Assembly (NCBI GenBank): GCA_013397865.1
Contig: VZTI01001774.1
Coordinates: 37,659-101,658 of the forward strand
Source of the DNA: Struthidea cinerea
Lineage: Eukaryota > Chordata > Aves > Passeriformes > Corcoracidae
Length of the DNA stretch: 64,000 nucleotides
Reading direction: 5' to 3'
In this document: piece by piece, positions 8,597-23,500 of the stretch
Position numbering within the stretch: position 1 is the stretch's first letter
Layout: each line of letters begins with the position of its first letter
The notes under the pieces: model-generated
Told to the model about the DNA's origin: nothing
The model's database searches: none
Seen by the model: only the letters and a program-made list of their open reading frames with translations
Made by a program: the position numbers and the translations under genes

Positions 8597-11500
8597 CTGG
8601 AAGGAAACAAACGCACAAACATGGAAGGAAACGGGCATTCACAGCCTGGCTCATGTGCACATCTCTACTCCTCAAATTCATGCTCAGCTGGAGCCATGAA
8701 CAGTCCAAATTGTTCATGGAAGACTTATGCCTCACTTAAACCCAACACCTTATTCAAGTACCTAAGGGATTAAGAATTAAACTCTGAGAATCAAGGCTAA
8801 GAAAGCTTTGCACTCGCAGTAACATCCAGCTTCAAACTGGCGCTGCACTTCAACAAGTGGTGCTGGTCAGAGACACGAGCTCCCTTTTAAATAACAACTC
8901 TTACCGCCTGCACATACAGCTTGTGTTCCTATAGACACCAGTGCAAAAACCTTAATGTGATCGGCACAGCCTCACAGAACCCCGGACTTAAAAGGGAAGA
9001 AAAGGAACCAAATGTCCTCTTAAAATGTTGGAAGCACCTGTCACGAGATAGCTGACAGAATGTACTGGGGGAAAAGTTTCCTCTAGCAGTCCACTGCTGT
9101 CCAAGTGGGATATCTGGACACAGCAAGGGCAATAAAAGCAACATGGCATCACTGCCTCAGGGATGTCGATGAGAGAAGTGGGCTGGCAAGCCAGGCCAGG
9201 GTTTTAGGCGCAGTCAAGAACCCAGAGAGAAGCTGGGAATTTGGTTTGTTGAAGATCCCCACCCCAATCACCGGGTCTGGGCTGTGCTCCTGCAGTCTCA
9301 CCTTCGGATGAGAGTCAGCAAACAGCTCCTCCTCCTCGGGATCGAGGGCAGGCTGCTTGGAGGAGGCTGGGGTGATGGGCTTTGAGGGGCCTGCTGCCCC
9401 CCTGCTCCCTGCCTGGCCGGCATCCACGCTCCCTGCAGCCTTCCCGGGGGACAGAGGAAGCAGAATGTTACTTGGGTCACAGTCCATCATCATCAAAGTT
9501 CCAACACCTCTGCTTAATGAGGGCACTGCCTATTATTCTTTTCACCACAATAAAATTTGAGCAAGTGAAGTTCACGCATTTCAAACACACAGCAACTGGA
9601 AATTGTACTTCGGCCTTTTTTTTTTTTTTTTCAAGTGGAGAAAAACACTTCCTCCATCCCTATGGCTCTGAAAACTTGAAATATTTACTTCTGACTCACA
9701 AGTTTTACATTTTCAAATGTGTTTTTACAGCTAAAGCGCCAGCTAAAAACAGCACAGTGGGCACAAGAGATATTAACTCATGTTTTTTATACCATCCTGC
9801 TGGTCACAGGTTGCAGCAGTCATGCTGAGAGTCTTGATCAGCTACACATCCCCGTGTTACCAAAATCCTCACTACTGGCAAGTTTACCACATGCTTTATT
9901 AGAGCAAGAACATCTGCTTACCGAAGCCAAAGGCACCACACGCGGATGGGGTTTCTCTGCTCCTTCCCTGGATGCTGGATTGATCCAATTACCCTGTAAA
10001 AGCAGCAGCACTGTCAGGCCGTTGAAATCCAAGAACATCCATTAAGAGATTTAAAATTGCTTGCTACAGAGAATTATTAGAACCAGGATATCTTCTGAAG
10101 GAGAAGTAAATAAAGACTGTTTGGATTAGCTTTTGGATTTGCAGCCTATTCCTTTGGATTTTATTCATTTGATCACTAATAGCATGTCATTCCCATTATT
10201 AGCTCCAGGAGCTAACAGTAGCAGGAAAAAGTGTGATCAGAGCTCAGGCAATCGGGCTGTCGGGAGGTCAGCTGCAGGAAAAAGGTGGCTCTGACACAGT
10301 GTAGAAACAAAACAGCACTCAGGGAAGCAGGAAAATCAATTTGGCAAAATGGCAATGCTTGAAAAATTACTTGAGCCAGTGTTTAAGAAACCAGCCCAAA
10401 GCCCTGTGAGGAACAGACATGAAATCCCAGCACAGGCAGCAGGATTTGGAGTACGGTATTTCTTTTCACTATTCCCACCAGGTGCCACTCAGTGCAGCGT
10501 CTCCTTTGTACAAGGTGCTGAACTGGGACTCGGGATCACAGAGGCCAGCAGAGGGCTCAGACGATCTTGGACTTTCTCAAACAAAGAGCTCCTTATTTCC
10601 CAAGATTTGTCCCCCAGGAGACACTTATTATCCCACTGTGCCCAGCAGTTCCAAGCAATATAGAAACCCAAAGACTGAGACATTGCTAGCTGGAATTGCC
10701 TCTGGCTTTTTCATCCTTTTAATCTTCCCGCTTCCTGCATAGTAGGAGAACCTCTTTTCCCACATCAGGTTGGTCATTAGGTACCAATGCACAGAAGCAA
10801 AGCAAGGGCACAACCCAGATTCGGTGGTTACAAAGGATCCAGCGTATCCAAGCTTTCAAACTGGGAAGAACCCATAATGTGTGCAACAAATCACAGCTAA
10901 GCTGCACAGGCCTAACCTCTTCCTAGGTTAATACTGATTCAAAAAGAATCCTCAGTTTCTGCTCTGGGCATTCCTCTGAGGACGAGGACGCGGTTCTACT
11001 CAAAACTGAGGGAGAGATGAATTGGGAAGATGAGACACTAAACACTGCCGGAAACACCAACAACATTCTGTTAGTCTGTTCCTACAAAGAAAAGATGATT
11101 TTACAGAACAGTTCTATAACCTTCTTTTACTAACCTGTGCTTTATTCCACAAGGCACCTCCCTTGCTTGCTTGATCTGCTCCTGTTTTTTCCTGCTGCCC
11201 TTCAGGCCACACCAACCTTCTTTTGATGCCTAAGCCGTACTGAGATTTATTTCTATCCTCTTTCTCCAATAGTGCAATCACCATCTTGATCAAATACAGC
11301 TCAATATTTGCAGGAGTAAGTTTTCTAATTTCTTGAATTTTGGCAGTGTCTTGGAAAAAATATAAATACAATATTAATTGTTTAAGCTTCTTGCCTCTTA
11401 CTCAGTTTTCTTATGTTGTAAAATACATTTGTTGCACCTCATTAAAGCATAGGATGGAGTAAGGCATGGAAAAGATAAGAAGATAAAAATGTATGGGTTT

Positions 11501-14500
11501 GACTCGTAAGATCACGTGATAAATTCCTGGTGTGTTTTCTGAGGATGCCAGTACTCACAGGAATACCTTGTCAGGCTGATGTTTCTTCCCAAAAACATTA
11601 GAGTAAATTCAAGAGGGACATCTCAATCTTTTCCATACCATTCAGTCAAAGGATTGGTAAAGGGCTGCCCCGTTGTTATGGATCACGATTAAGAGTTATT
11701 TTACAACTGAACCTTGAAAGGAAAGCAGTGACCCTGGCACTGCCCCAGCCTTCCAGGATGGATGGGTTCTACCAGGCATGGGAAGCTTCAGGTACGGTCA
11801 GTGATGCTTACCTGAGTTAATGGGAGGATTGCGGATGACATCCGTAATGACCTGCTGAACTTCAGGAGTCAAACCTGCTCGCTCCAGGCTCACAGTGCAG
11901 CCAGCTGCCAGGGCCTGGGACAGGTGAGTGCCAACCACAGCAAGGGGCAGAGATCTGCAGTCACTGATGGCCCTCTGGGGAAACAAAGGCAGAAGGGATT
12001 CACATGGTGGAAGGGTCATTCCCAAAGAACAATCCAGAGACACCGGCACACAGCAGCGCAACAAAGCTCCCCAAAACACTGCATTATTCCTAATAGTTAT
12101 CTCATTTCTTTTCCAGCTTGTCAAGTGTGTTTCTGTCTCAAAACTCCTACTTCACAGCTTGAGTGCAACACCTCACCTTGAACTTAGTCGAGATGAGGGA
12201 GCTGTGGTGCACCTGACCTTCCATGGGCCCACTTAATACAGAACATCCATGCAGAACATGGGTAACAGCACCAAAACAAATTCCCCTTCATCTTCACATG
12301 TTGGATGAATTCTCCTCTTAGAACAGTTGCCTTGAAGAAAAGCATCTCAAACTCGATTGACCCAAACTTGTTTTTCTCAAGGACAGGTTTCCAACTGGAA
12401 TCTTGTACTCTTCAAAAAAGCACATTTCAAGTTTCTACTCATTTCTCCACAAGGAATACACACACTGTGCATACCATCAGGATTAGTGGATACAGAGCAT
12501 CAAGTTGTCCATTAATAATTGTACAACTATTTCTTGTTAATTCATCCTTAGGTACACTTTTAACTTGGGGACCACCTGACCCATACTCTTGGGAGGGGAA
12601 AAGCAAAAGCCAAAGCACCTTGAGTTTCTTACTGTGGAATTAAAAACTCACTGTGTCCTACCTCAGTTTTTCACACCATGGCTTCACAGAGTTAAGTAAG
12701 AGGATCTGCCATTTCCCAGGAAAGGTACTGCCTCAGAGTTTTAAAGCAACCCATCCCAGCACTGTGCAGAGGATTTAAGACATCCCCCTCCTCTAGACAA
12801 AGCATCCCTGCTGTCAGTTTTCAGCAAATCAAAAGCCTCCACAGGCAAGAGCTTACCAGAGAGTAATTTTTCTGTTGGAACAGGATATATGTGACCTCCT
12901 CTGAGCGAGAAAGGGCTCTAGCACACTTGCAGGGAGATGCTTCTTTCTGAACCTTAGGTTCAGATGTGGGGAAGGTGTTGGTCTAAGTGAGATAAAGCAG
13001 AATTAAATGCATTATATCCCAGTGACAACCGGTGGATCACCCTCCCATTATCTGAAGTTATCTGAAGAAGTAACATTAACAGAATCATTCATCTGTCTGG
13101 AGGTTGGTTTTGACCCCAAATCCATGTTCTTAAAAAAAGGAAGTAAAGAAGGGAGGGAAAATTAAAGCAAGGAGGGAATCCAGATGGACACCCACATGTT
13201 CCCATCTTACTAAAACCAAGCACGGCATTGTCCAAGGAACTTGGAAAAGAAAACCAGACAGAAGAAAGTGCCCAGGCCAACACATCATCTTATGTATTCC
13301 TCATTCCATGTCAAACTATTCCATCAAAACAAACTGTGGCATTCAGTCTGCATGGGAAACTCCTCCATTTGAGCTAAACTTTCTCAACACAGACTCCTTG
13401 AAAACAACTAAAAAACTAGGCACGCTTTTGGTTCCCATTCCTAGATCACAGTATTTTTTTGTGAAACAGAAAGACTAGTCCACGGAGTCCAATAGCTGCA
13501 GAACAAATCCCATTCTTAAGGCTCCTGCCAAGGAGAAGACAATTGAGTTCATCATACCTGCAAGCCATTTACTTGGCAGAAGTCCTTAATTTCAGCCAGG
13601 AGAGGCATCAACATGGTGGACTTGGCTTCAGACACACCATCAATTTTCTTCAGGTTCTCAACGTTCACAGGCCTGGTTTAGGATGAAGAATGCACTAACA
13701 CAGACATTCCCAAAATACTGCTGCCCAACAGCTTTTAGTAGCTGGGGGAGGCACTTCAGATGCTTCACCAGCTGAGCTGCCCCACTCTCCCAGCCGAAGC
13801 AGGAGAGGGATTTGTGACTTGGCTTGCAACCTCTATACATCATGTCTACATGCTGGCTTTACCTTATCCGGGCCATCTCCACCAGGATCTTATTGGTTGC
13901 CAAGACAGCTGGTGGAATTTCCTTCTCATTAGCGACCTTCTGTCTAGCAGTCACCAGCTTGCCATACAGAGCAGTCTGGGAAGGAAGGAGCCAAATTCTC
14001 AGGAAGAAGCTCTACACCACTCATAAGTATGATTGTTACAAGAGCAAAAGCTATCACTTCCCTTATCTTTCCAATAACACACAAAAACCCTCCAATGCAT
14101 TAATCCCTCCTACTGTATTTAAGCCCTATTCTGGGACTTCTATTCAAAACAACTCAGTAATTTTAAGAGCTGTCCAAGCCAGCTGCCCAAACACAGGACA
14201 ACTGTGGTTTGCAGGCTGACTGCAATTCAGAGATATCCTCCCTATCCCACAAAAGCTTACCTCTAGTTCTTTTTCTCTGGATGAAACACCCGATTCTTGA
14301 GGCTTCAAAGGCGATTTCAGTGGTGAGCGCCCTGAAACACTAACAAAAAAATCAACTGTAAGCAAGCCTTGCTTCACATCAGTTTATTCAGGGACTTGGT
14401 TCAAGGCTGTGGGAGAGCAGCAGCCCAGCTTATTTTGCCAGCTCCAGCAGCACCTCATGCCAGCTCTGCAGCCGGGCTGGACTGGAGCTGGTTGGGGTAG

Positions 14501-17500
14501 AACCAGCAGGATCCTTAATGTCACAGTTTCTCTGATCTGGTGCTGCAACTCACAAACACGCTCTTATTGTACCAAGCTCAAGCAGATGAAATCATATCTG
14601 TGGAAGTTTGGGTAGAAAAAACCAACCCAACCCACCAATATCTCTTAAGAGCTGGATTCCCGTATCTTGAACAAAAACAAGCTCTAACAGTCACTTGTCC
14701 CCTGTGACATCCCACCTTTCATTTTTGCCCATGGTTGAGAACATTAATCCCGGCAAACAGCACTGATCACCTTAAAACCATCAGAGACAGGGACACAGCT
14801 GCTGTGCTGTGAGTGGAATTAGCACAGCTCCCAGTCCATGGGTTCATGGACTCGGGGACGTTTACCCTTGATTGGACTGCCATGATTACACTGCAGTATC
14901 TGTTAGGAGACAAGATGGACTAGGAGCTTCCTTTCCTAAGCGTAGTGTAAAATAACTTGATTTGGATTTTAACTGTCCCTAAAATAATCCATCTTCACAT
15001 GGCTGCAGTGGCAACTATTCACCTAAGTGACACAGCCTCTCTTCCTGTCATCTGCCAGCACCAGAACGGCGGCCTGAAGGAGGAATCCACTCAGAAATAC
15101 AAGGTGCATTTAATCTGAAGCAGCACATGAGCCAGGAAAACAAATTACTTGGTCTGCTTTTTGCAAGGGGTTATTCAATTTCTTTTGACCTGAGGGAGCC
15201 TCGACTTGGTCTCAGTCCTCTCCAGACCAGTGTGGAAAGGCAGAGCCCTCCGTGCTCCCTGATGTTAACTGCTCAATCTCGTCAATACAATATATTTTGA
15301 AATATAATGCCGTGTACAGCAAGCTTTAGGCACTCGGTTTTTTAAATGCATTAAACATTTCCACACCCACTTCACATGAGAATGCTCATTTTAAGGATCA
15401 CCGGACAAGCAGTATACCCATTAACACAGTCAAAATTAGGCAAATCTGGTTTAATTCCAAGTACTGTACCTGTTAAGTATGTTAGTGCTTCTTGGCGGAG
15501 TTTTACCTTTTCTGTCGTAGGAGAACATCTCATATAGAGATATCTATAAAAAACCAGAAAAACAAAACAAATGCTGATTTGCAATCTTTTCACCGAGTCT
15601 GCTGCTGATAAAATATTCATTTGTGGTATGTCTGCAAGTTGGGTCTTTTCTTTTAATATGAGCAAGGATGGATCACACTGCTGGAGGGTTGTACTGGTAC
15701 AGACCTGCTTGCCTGGTGACTGTGTTGTTCTCTTTGTGCTTGGGGAGCGCTGCCTGGAGAGCATAGGCGAACGTCTGCTGCTGTAATGCAATTAATTATA
15801 CCTTAATTCCATTGTATAGTAACATTGCCCCTTCAAAAAACAATATTTTGCTAAGAAAACTTATTTCAAGTTGGTACAGGGATGTATTTGGCAAATCAAG
15901 TTATTGATTAATGATTAGAAGCATCATTCTTCATGGAAAAAAGAAACAGAACGCTGAGGATCTCAAAGCCTCCTCCTGTTCAACCCTGCCTTCTCCAAAA
16001 GCAGGTTTCAGAGACAGATCTGATGTTAGTAAAGGAGTGTTCAAGGGAACACGTGTGCTACAATTACCTGGTAGAAGGTCTCTGCAGATTAAGGGCTTCA
16101 CTGGACTGTAACAGAAGACTTGGATTTGAGGCAGATCCAGCTTGTGACAGCCAATTTCTACCCTGTAAGAAATAAACCACACGGCTTAGCTATGGATTAC
16201 TCAGGAGGAGCTCTCAGTGGGTCATTTCACAACCAGAATTACCTTCTGGGTGAGCACACAAACGGTTGCAAACTTGTTGTTATAGCCTGAGACCTCTTTG
16301 AGGAACCCTTCCATTATCAGCTGCTGGCAGAGCTGTTTCCACCAGTTCTCTGGCCACTCTTTTCCACAGCCAAAGAGAGGGTGCCTCCGGTACTGGTCTG
16401 GCAAGCGTTGAGAGCACTGAAATTTTCGAAACAATCTGTCAGATTTGTCCACTCCTTGTGCAGGAAAGCTGAAAGTACAACCAGTAAACCAAAAGCCCAT
16501 TATGTGAGGAGCCTCCTCTAACCTATTCCACTCCTAATCCACCTTCTGCCAAGGCTGTGACGAGTTCATTTTTCCCTAGATACACTTGTGTAATAATCAG
16601 CAGCTTAACTTTATTAAAAGGTTAAACAAGGGATTCACCCAGTTTTATCAAGTACTACAGGTCATTCTTTTTCTCCTCAGTTCGTAAACATAAAAAATGA
16701 TTTTGTTTTTATTCTAATTTTATTTCCACTGACTTTCTTGCTTAGTATTTCAAAACAATTAAAATTAAAGGTGTACAGAAATAATTTATATTCACTCTGG
16801 TACCCTACTTCCCACTTCACTACTCCAAGTCAGTCAGCAACACAAAGCTACAGTGGAAGCCACTGCTTCATTCAAACATAAGCCAACTAATTATTGAGCC
16901 AAGATGTTTATCCTTCATTCTGAAAAGGCTGTTCCTTTCAAGACAATCAAAATGATGCATTTTCATTAAAAAATTAAAGGACAAACATCTTGCTTGTTGC
17001 ATGGGAGCGGAGCTGCGCAGCTTCCCAAAGTCAAGACTACCTCTCTATACAAATATCCATCTCTCCAAGAAAAATGGTATACATGCATTGACATGAATGT
17101 ATGTCCATGTATTGATTGATAAATCAATTAAGAGGGACACTGTCACAGCCCCTTCCCTCAGAACACACACAAGGAGCTGCACCATCACTTACAGACCCTC
17201 GAAGAAGCAGAATCGGCATTCTGGTCCCAAACTTCTCATCCAGGGCACTCACTGCAGACAGCAGCTGGTGTGCTTGCTTCCCAAAGTCCTGCAAACCACC
17301 GTCAAAGTCACTGGGGACTGCAAGGCAGGAGCCTCTGAAAGGCACAAAGGGAGCCAAGTTTAACACAAACACATTGAGTCCCCTCTCCCTTGCTCCAAAT
17401 GTTGTCAGCCCAGCGATTAATGAAATAACCACAAGTGATTGACTTCAACTTAGTCTCTAATGCCAGTCCTAGTTCTGTACATTTAAACATATTTAATTAT

Positions 17501-20500
17501 TTACGTCAATGTAACTTCAAGACACATTTATATTTCTGTCACTGTAACTTCTCAGACAAGTGCCCAACCCAACAGTAAGTTCTCCGCAACACCTGCTGTT
17601 AAGAACATTGTCTCAGCAATCTTCTGAATTCAGCATTTAAATATTTGCAGTGGTTTGGGCATGCACAACATTTCTCTCACTGCACTTAAAAGCTTTTTTC
17701 TGTTTCTTTAAGAACATAAAGGAAAAATGAAAACCAGGAGTAAAGAGTGACCCCATTAAAGGCTACGTAAGGTTTGTTAATGCATTTGTTACCAACTGAA
17801 AGAACCCACTGAAAAATTACTGGCACAAACCAGTTCTAAGGAGAAAAAGGAAAATGATCTATTTCAAATGATTTCAGTTCTGCAATACAAATTCACTACC
17901 TGGATCTTTATTAGCACAGCAAGGCGGCTGCAAAGAGGAAATTATGATATTTCAAATTCTTTTTTCACTTAGTTGTAGTAGAGGCCAGGCAAAGATGGCC
18001 TAATCCTTGACATACAGAAATTCCTGAACTGGTAACACTTCACCAGAAAGCAACACAGCCTAACATCTTGCCGGGGATCAGAAAGCATCAGGCTACCAGC
18101 AGGAGCAAGGAATCCTTCACTTCAACTTCAGGGAAAGCTTTATTATTACTACAGAAGAAAGCGAGGAAGGTCTTTCTGCTCATACCTCTGTGACTATCAG
18201 CCTCTCGAGTCCCCCTCAGCACATCCATGAAATTATTAGCAAGGTTAAAAGAGCACATGTCAGCACAGGAGAACAGCTCCCTGGACACTGGGGCAATTCA
18301 GCCTTAGACACCTGGTACCACGCACCATTTGTGTTGTCTTTTGGGATTAATTACCTAACAGGGCTTAAACTGATGAACAGAAGTGTTTTTCATAGTTTCA
18401 GTTGTGTTGCTCTAAGCCCCTTTTAGGAACTGCGATCCTGCTCTGTTTCCAGGCTTTCCCACAGCCTAACTTACAGCTTATCATGGCTTGCTCGACTCAT
18501 TAGCAAAAGGTTAGAGAGCTGTTCAAAAATAAACCTCAGGCTGAACAGCTGCAAGATCAGATGCATGGAAGTCAATTCTTTTAGATAATTTTCCTTGTAA
18601 GTCAGTCTGAGAGAACATAACCTCTAGGATCAGCCTTCAGGGAAGAAAGCTTACCTGGACCTGCAATTATCACAGCATTCTTCTGTGCCCATGATGCCAG
18701 AGGAAACCTTTCGGAGTTGCCTGTCTTCAAAATGAGACAGGATGATTCTACCCAAGGGAACGAAAAGAATTCAATGAAAGACCAAGAATTTACACGTTAA
18801 ATTTATTGCAGAAAATGGAGTTGAAATCAGCGTCATTAATTAACTCACTGGGGAACCAATTATTTAGCCTTGGTTCCTCTAAAGAAAATGTCTTTTTTTT
18901 AAAAAAAAAAGCAAATAAGGAAACGTATAAATGTGCTGAAGGTTGTACTTTTGATACCGCTTATTAATATAGAATAGAATGTTCTGTGCTTGTAGAACTC
19001 ATTGTGAGTCCAAGATGCCTTCTGCTGACAACCCACAGCTGTGACCAAGTCACAGCAGCTCTTATCAAAGCTGCCTGCAGTGACAAAGCATTAAATAGGT
19101 TCCAGCACTCACTTCCTCCTGCAGCTATTGGACACCAGGTACTTCTCCATCTTTGCCAACATCTTCAGCTTGTACAGCCGGAACTTCTCGTTGTGGATCT
19201 CATTCAGGAGGCGTCTGAGACAGGAGCAAAAAATGCAGAGCCTTCAATGCTGACCACTATTCCCCTGTCCCACACCAAAAATGAAATATGCCAGACAATG
19301 CTCTCTAATTCACCAGGAAGAGCTAGAAAAAATACCCTACTAAAAACCAGACTCAAGCTGCCTGCCTGCTTCTCCACCACCTCGATCCTCAGAGCATGGG
19401 GCATGCTCAGGAGAGCACCTTATTCGTATTCTTCTAAACATTATCCCAAAGAGGGTAAAACAGGAGACACAGAGGTTCTTCCAAGCCCACAGGCTACTGA
19501 ACTGCAGAGACCCACGGCAAAAGGCCCCGAGGAGGGAGAAAAAGGCTGTTCCCAGAGCTTTACCTGTTACAGGCCAAGTCTGCCGCAGCCCACAGGACGT
19601 GGCAGGCAGCGGGAAGCCCGTCGCGCCCGGCTCTCCCCATTTCCTGGTAATAGGATTCCATCTCCTTCGGGGCACCGTAGTGGATAACCAGCCGGATATC
19701 GGCCTTATTGATGCCCATTCCAAACGCCACCGTAGCCACAACACACTGCAAAACAGGAGCCACGTGCCTTCAAGTGATCCCAAAGAATATGGCTGGGTTA
19801 ATGCTCACACACTTGGCGTGAATTTGCTGCCACAGACTCCAAGTTCAGCCTGAATTACAACAGCTCCAGACCCACAGCGCTGAGTCTGAGTTTGGCCAGA
19901 GCACAGCCATAGGATTACAAACGTGAGAGGGATGATGTGCTGTGGCCAACGCAGGAATGTTTTCAAGTAGTTGTTCTCAACAGGCACAAAACAGATCATG
20001 AAAAGGAACACAAGAAGTCCCAGGAAATCTCTGCTGCCTAGGAAAGAAGCAGCTCACAGAAGTTGTGATCTTGTTCCAGCTACCACCATTTTCCTTGGAT
20101 GCCAAGCATTTTTAAAGGAATTACTACAGAAATTTGAAAGGTAAGCTAGGAATCTTATTCCTGTCAGCAGAGGCCAGCAATTTCTTGGCCCAGAACTGCA
20201 GACAGAGGACATGGGTAACACAGGTCGATATTGCAAAATTTCCTTCTACCAAAAACTCCGCAATTCTAAAGAGGACCAAGAGAATTTTGTTTCCTACATA
20301 CCTGAATTTCATCCCTCATGAACTGGTGGTGGGTGTCTCTCCTCTGCTTGTTCCCCATACCAGCATGGTAGGTACCACAGGACACGCTGAGTTTATTCAG
20401 TGCAGACACCACATGCTCAGTGGCCTTTCTCGTAGGGCAGTAGATGATAGTGGGGCCTTCAAACTCATACACAGAACTGCTTAAAATAACAACAGCAGCA

Positions 20501-23500
20501 ACAAGTAAAGATAACAGCACAAAAAAAGCCACCTGCCTGTAAAAAAAAAATACATATGAGGGATCGAAACCAGGCTTAAATCCTTACCTTCCTTTCCTGG
20601 TTAGGAACTGCTTCAAATCCCTACAGATGTCTCCACTTTGTTGTCCAACTTCCAGGTATAGGTTAGGTCTGTCAAAACTGGTACAGGTGACCTGGGGATT
20701 CCTCAGGTTCAGGCATTTCACTATGTCCTCTCTAATCGAGGGACTCGCAGTTGCAGTTAAAGCAATAATGGGGACCTGCAAGGAGAAGCAGAACAACATC
20801 CACGACCTCCCATTGATTTTTTTTTTAAATCAAAAACCTCAAGAGCCAACTGATATGGGATGTAAACAAGGCACTTGAATGTGTTTATCATTGGATAAGT
20901 TCAGTCATATGAACAATATAGTTAATCTTGAGCTTCTTGAACAGTTTAGACCAAAGCTCTTGAAAGAGCAGACAGGGACAGAACCCTTGAAATACGAAGT
21001 TTTATTCTGAACATATCTTCCACGAGTCCACAGTAATTCACTGATGTGATTAGCTAAATTAAGGCACATAGGATGACATTTCCAAAAAAAGCATGTTAAG
21101 TTCAGGCCTAAATTTTTGAGCTTATGCAATAACTGCTTGAGGAGTGTCTAGAAATCAGTTGCATGCTCCTACAAGCCACTCAGGTAAAACAAAATCCCCC
21201 AATATTAAACCAGAAGCTTAGGGACATCATCTTCCTCAGCACAGGCATCCAAAGCAGTTTAAATTTCCTAAGTTTCTGGTAGTTCAAGTGCAGAATATCC
21301 TTTGTTTAAACATTGGGAAAAACCACAAAGCCCAATCACTGACAGGGACTGCTCCAACTCCAAACCAGCACGGTCAGTACACCCACAGCACGACATTAAA
21401 AGGCTGATATTTCCAAACTATCACACAAAACCCTTTTCTTGTATCAGAAACCCAACATATCCAAACCTCACCGATGGCAGAGTCTTCTTTAACAAGCCTA
21501 AGCTTCTGAAGGAGTTCCTGAAGTCGTGGCCCCACTCGGAGATGCAGTGAGCTTCATCCACAGCTATGAGGGTGATACCTGGGAGACACAACAACACAGC
21601 ACGGACAAGCTCAAGCTTTCCTGAGAAGTGACCAGCAGTGCTTTAGTTTTGGTTCCTGGAATACTTTCTGCTGCACCAACTTTAAGTCCTCTTTCATAAA
21701 AAAGGCCCAAGAACTTTTACAGTCTCCCCCCACCACAATCCGAGCTCCAGACATCCAACATGCCTCAGGTGGATCAAAATCTCAAGCTAGTTCCAACAGG
21801 GCCTTTTCCCACTCACTGCTCCTCAATCACAGTCACAAATAACCATTACAGATGTCATCTGTTGTGCATTCTGGATTGTAACACAAAGCCTGATTGTCTC
21901 AGACAAACACTCACATAGTATTTTTTCATCAGTGGCAGGATCTTGTGTCATGAGTGGGAATAAATGGTGTCACTACACTCACCAAGAAATGGGTGAAAAG
22001 TCTTCAAATATTAAAAAGGCTTCAATATAATTACCAATCTAAGCTGTCTATCAACTCATCCACAATCTTATCCCCAACTTACCAACAGTTTGGTCAAGGT
22101 CCTGAAGTAACTCTAAGTTCCCTGAACAAAACTCTGGAGTCATGTATATGACTCTGTACTGACCCCTGGAAGACCAGAAAAAAATACACTGTCACAGCAA
22201 AGAAAACCCCGGACACCTAAATTCAGTAAAACCATGACTGCACTGAAAAACAGTATGATAACAAGAGCAGATTTCTGACAGGGAACAAGAGGAATTAAGT
22301 GAAGACCATAGAAAACATTCCAGAAGCACAGGAAAGCAAGGCATTGCAGGAAAAGGAAAAACAGATTTGCCAGCCTTCAGAATAAGAAGGGACTGTTGTG
22401 TTGATGGCAGATATAGGTCTAAAACTTGACTAAAATCAGGTATAAATCACAACACAGCTGAGTCAATAAGCCCCATCTTCCCAGCCAGAAGGCACGGGAG
22501 GGTGGCCTGTAGCCTCCCACACTCTCAGCCTGGGTGAATGCAAACAATATCCCGGGTGCCAGGTTCCAGGGCTGAGCCAGAACCAGGAGTTTCAGTGACG
22601 ACGGAGCAGGGAGACATGCTACCCCCTGCAGCACCCCCATGTCACAGCCCAGAGTACCAGAAAGCTTGGCTAAAACTCACCCTCTGACGGAATCCTTGAC
22701 AGGTTTCGACTGAGCTGAACCAAGGAAACAAGCAGGAATCCCTGTCATTCTGCAGAAATAAAAAGCACAGTCATGAACAGACTCGCTCTCTGAGCTTCAG
22801 CTTCCAGCCTGTGCCAGCATTTCTAAAGGAAGTACAAGCTTTGAGGTCAGAGACTACTTTCTTCAAGGATCTTTGTGTGAAACACCTTCTAAAAAAGCAG
22901 GAGTGGTGCATAGCTCTTCCTGCCACCCAAATGCTCTTCCACTTCCCCTCCAGCTGTCTCCACAAGACACACACGGGATTAGTACAATCAGGAATCAGAG
23001 AAAGGAAGACCATTTTCCTTGCACAGGAAGCAAGTTCACAAATAAAACATCCAAAAGAATATGCTAAATGTATTTTCTATAACTATTGACTGCTGCAGCT
23101 CCTCACATTTGGATGCATGCCTTGCACCATTTTTTACCTTGTTCAATCCTTTGTGGGCTGCTGATGCTGCATCTGCTAATTTTAAATCAGGCAGCTGCTT
23201 TTTAATGACACAGTAGTCACCAGCTCAACCAATTCGTATTTTACCTGTTAACTTGGTGATCTGCTGCATTGTCTCGGAGCCCTTGGTTTCCATAGCTGCT
23301 CAGGCCAAACTGCAGCCAGACTGACAGACAAACTGCTGCAGTTTGTAGAAATTCAGTCTCCTCGGCCTTCAAAATGAATGACCCACCGGGAAGGTAGTGA
23401 AATAAACCCCTCCCACTGAGGGAAACTGTGGAAAAGTCAAAGCAGCAGCTGAACACACAGACACCCTGCTGAGTAACAGTCGAGGAGCTTAGGCTGTCCA

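Noticed and set aside
15471..15543. Longer form of WRN exon 26 using donor AACAG|GTACAG
   Set aside because: It would enter exon 27 in the wrong phase and lose the frame leading to HRDC.
17892..17937. Possible small WRN exon (acceptor TTTGCAG, donor CCAG|GTAG)
   Set aside because: It would add about 10 residues between exons 21 and 22. Joining those exons directly already gives the human spacing of 19 residues from Arg to DFG. The splice pair is probably fortuitous.
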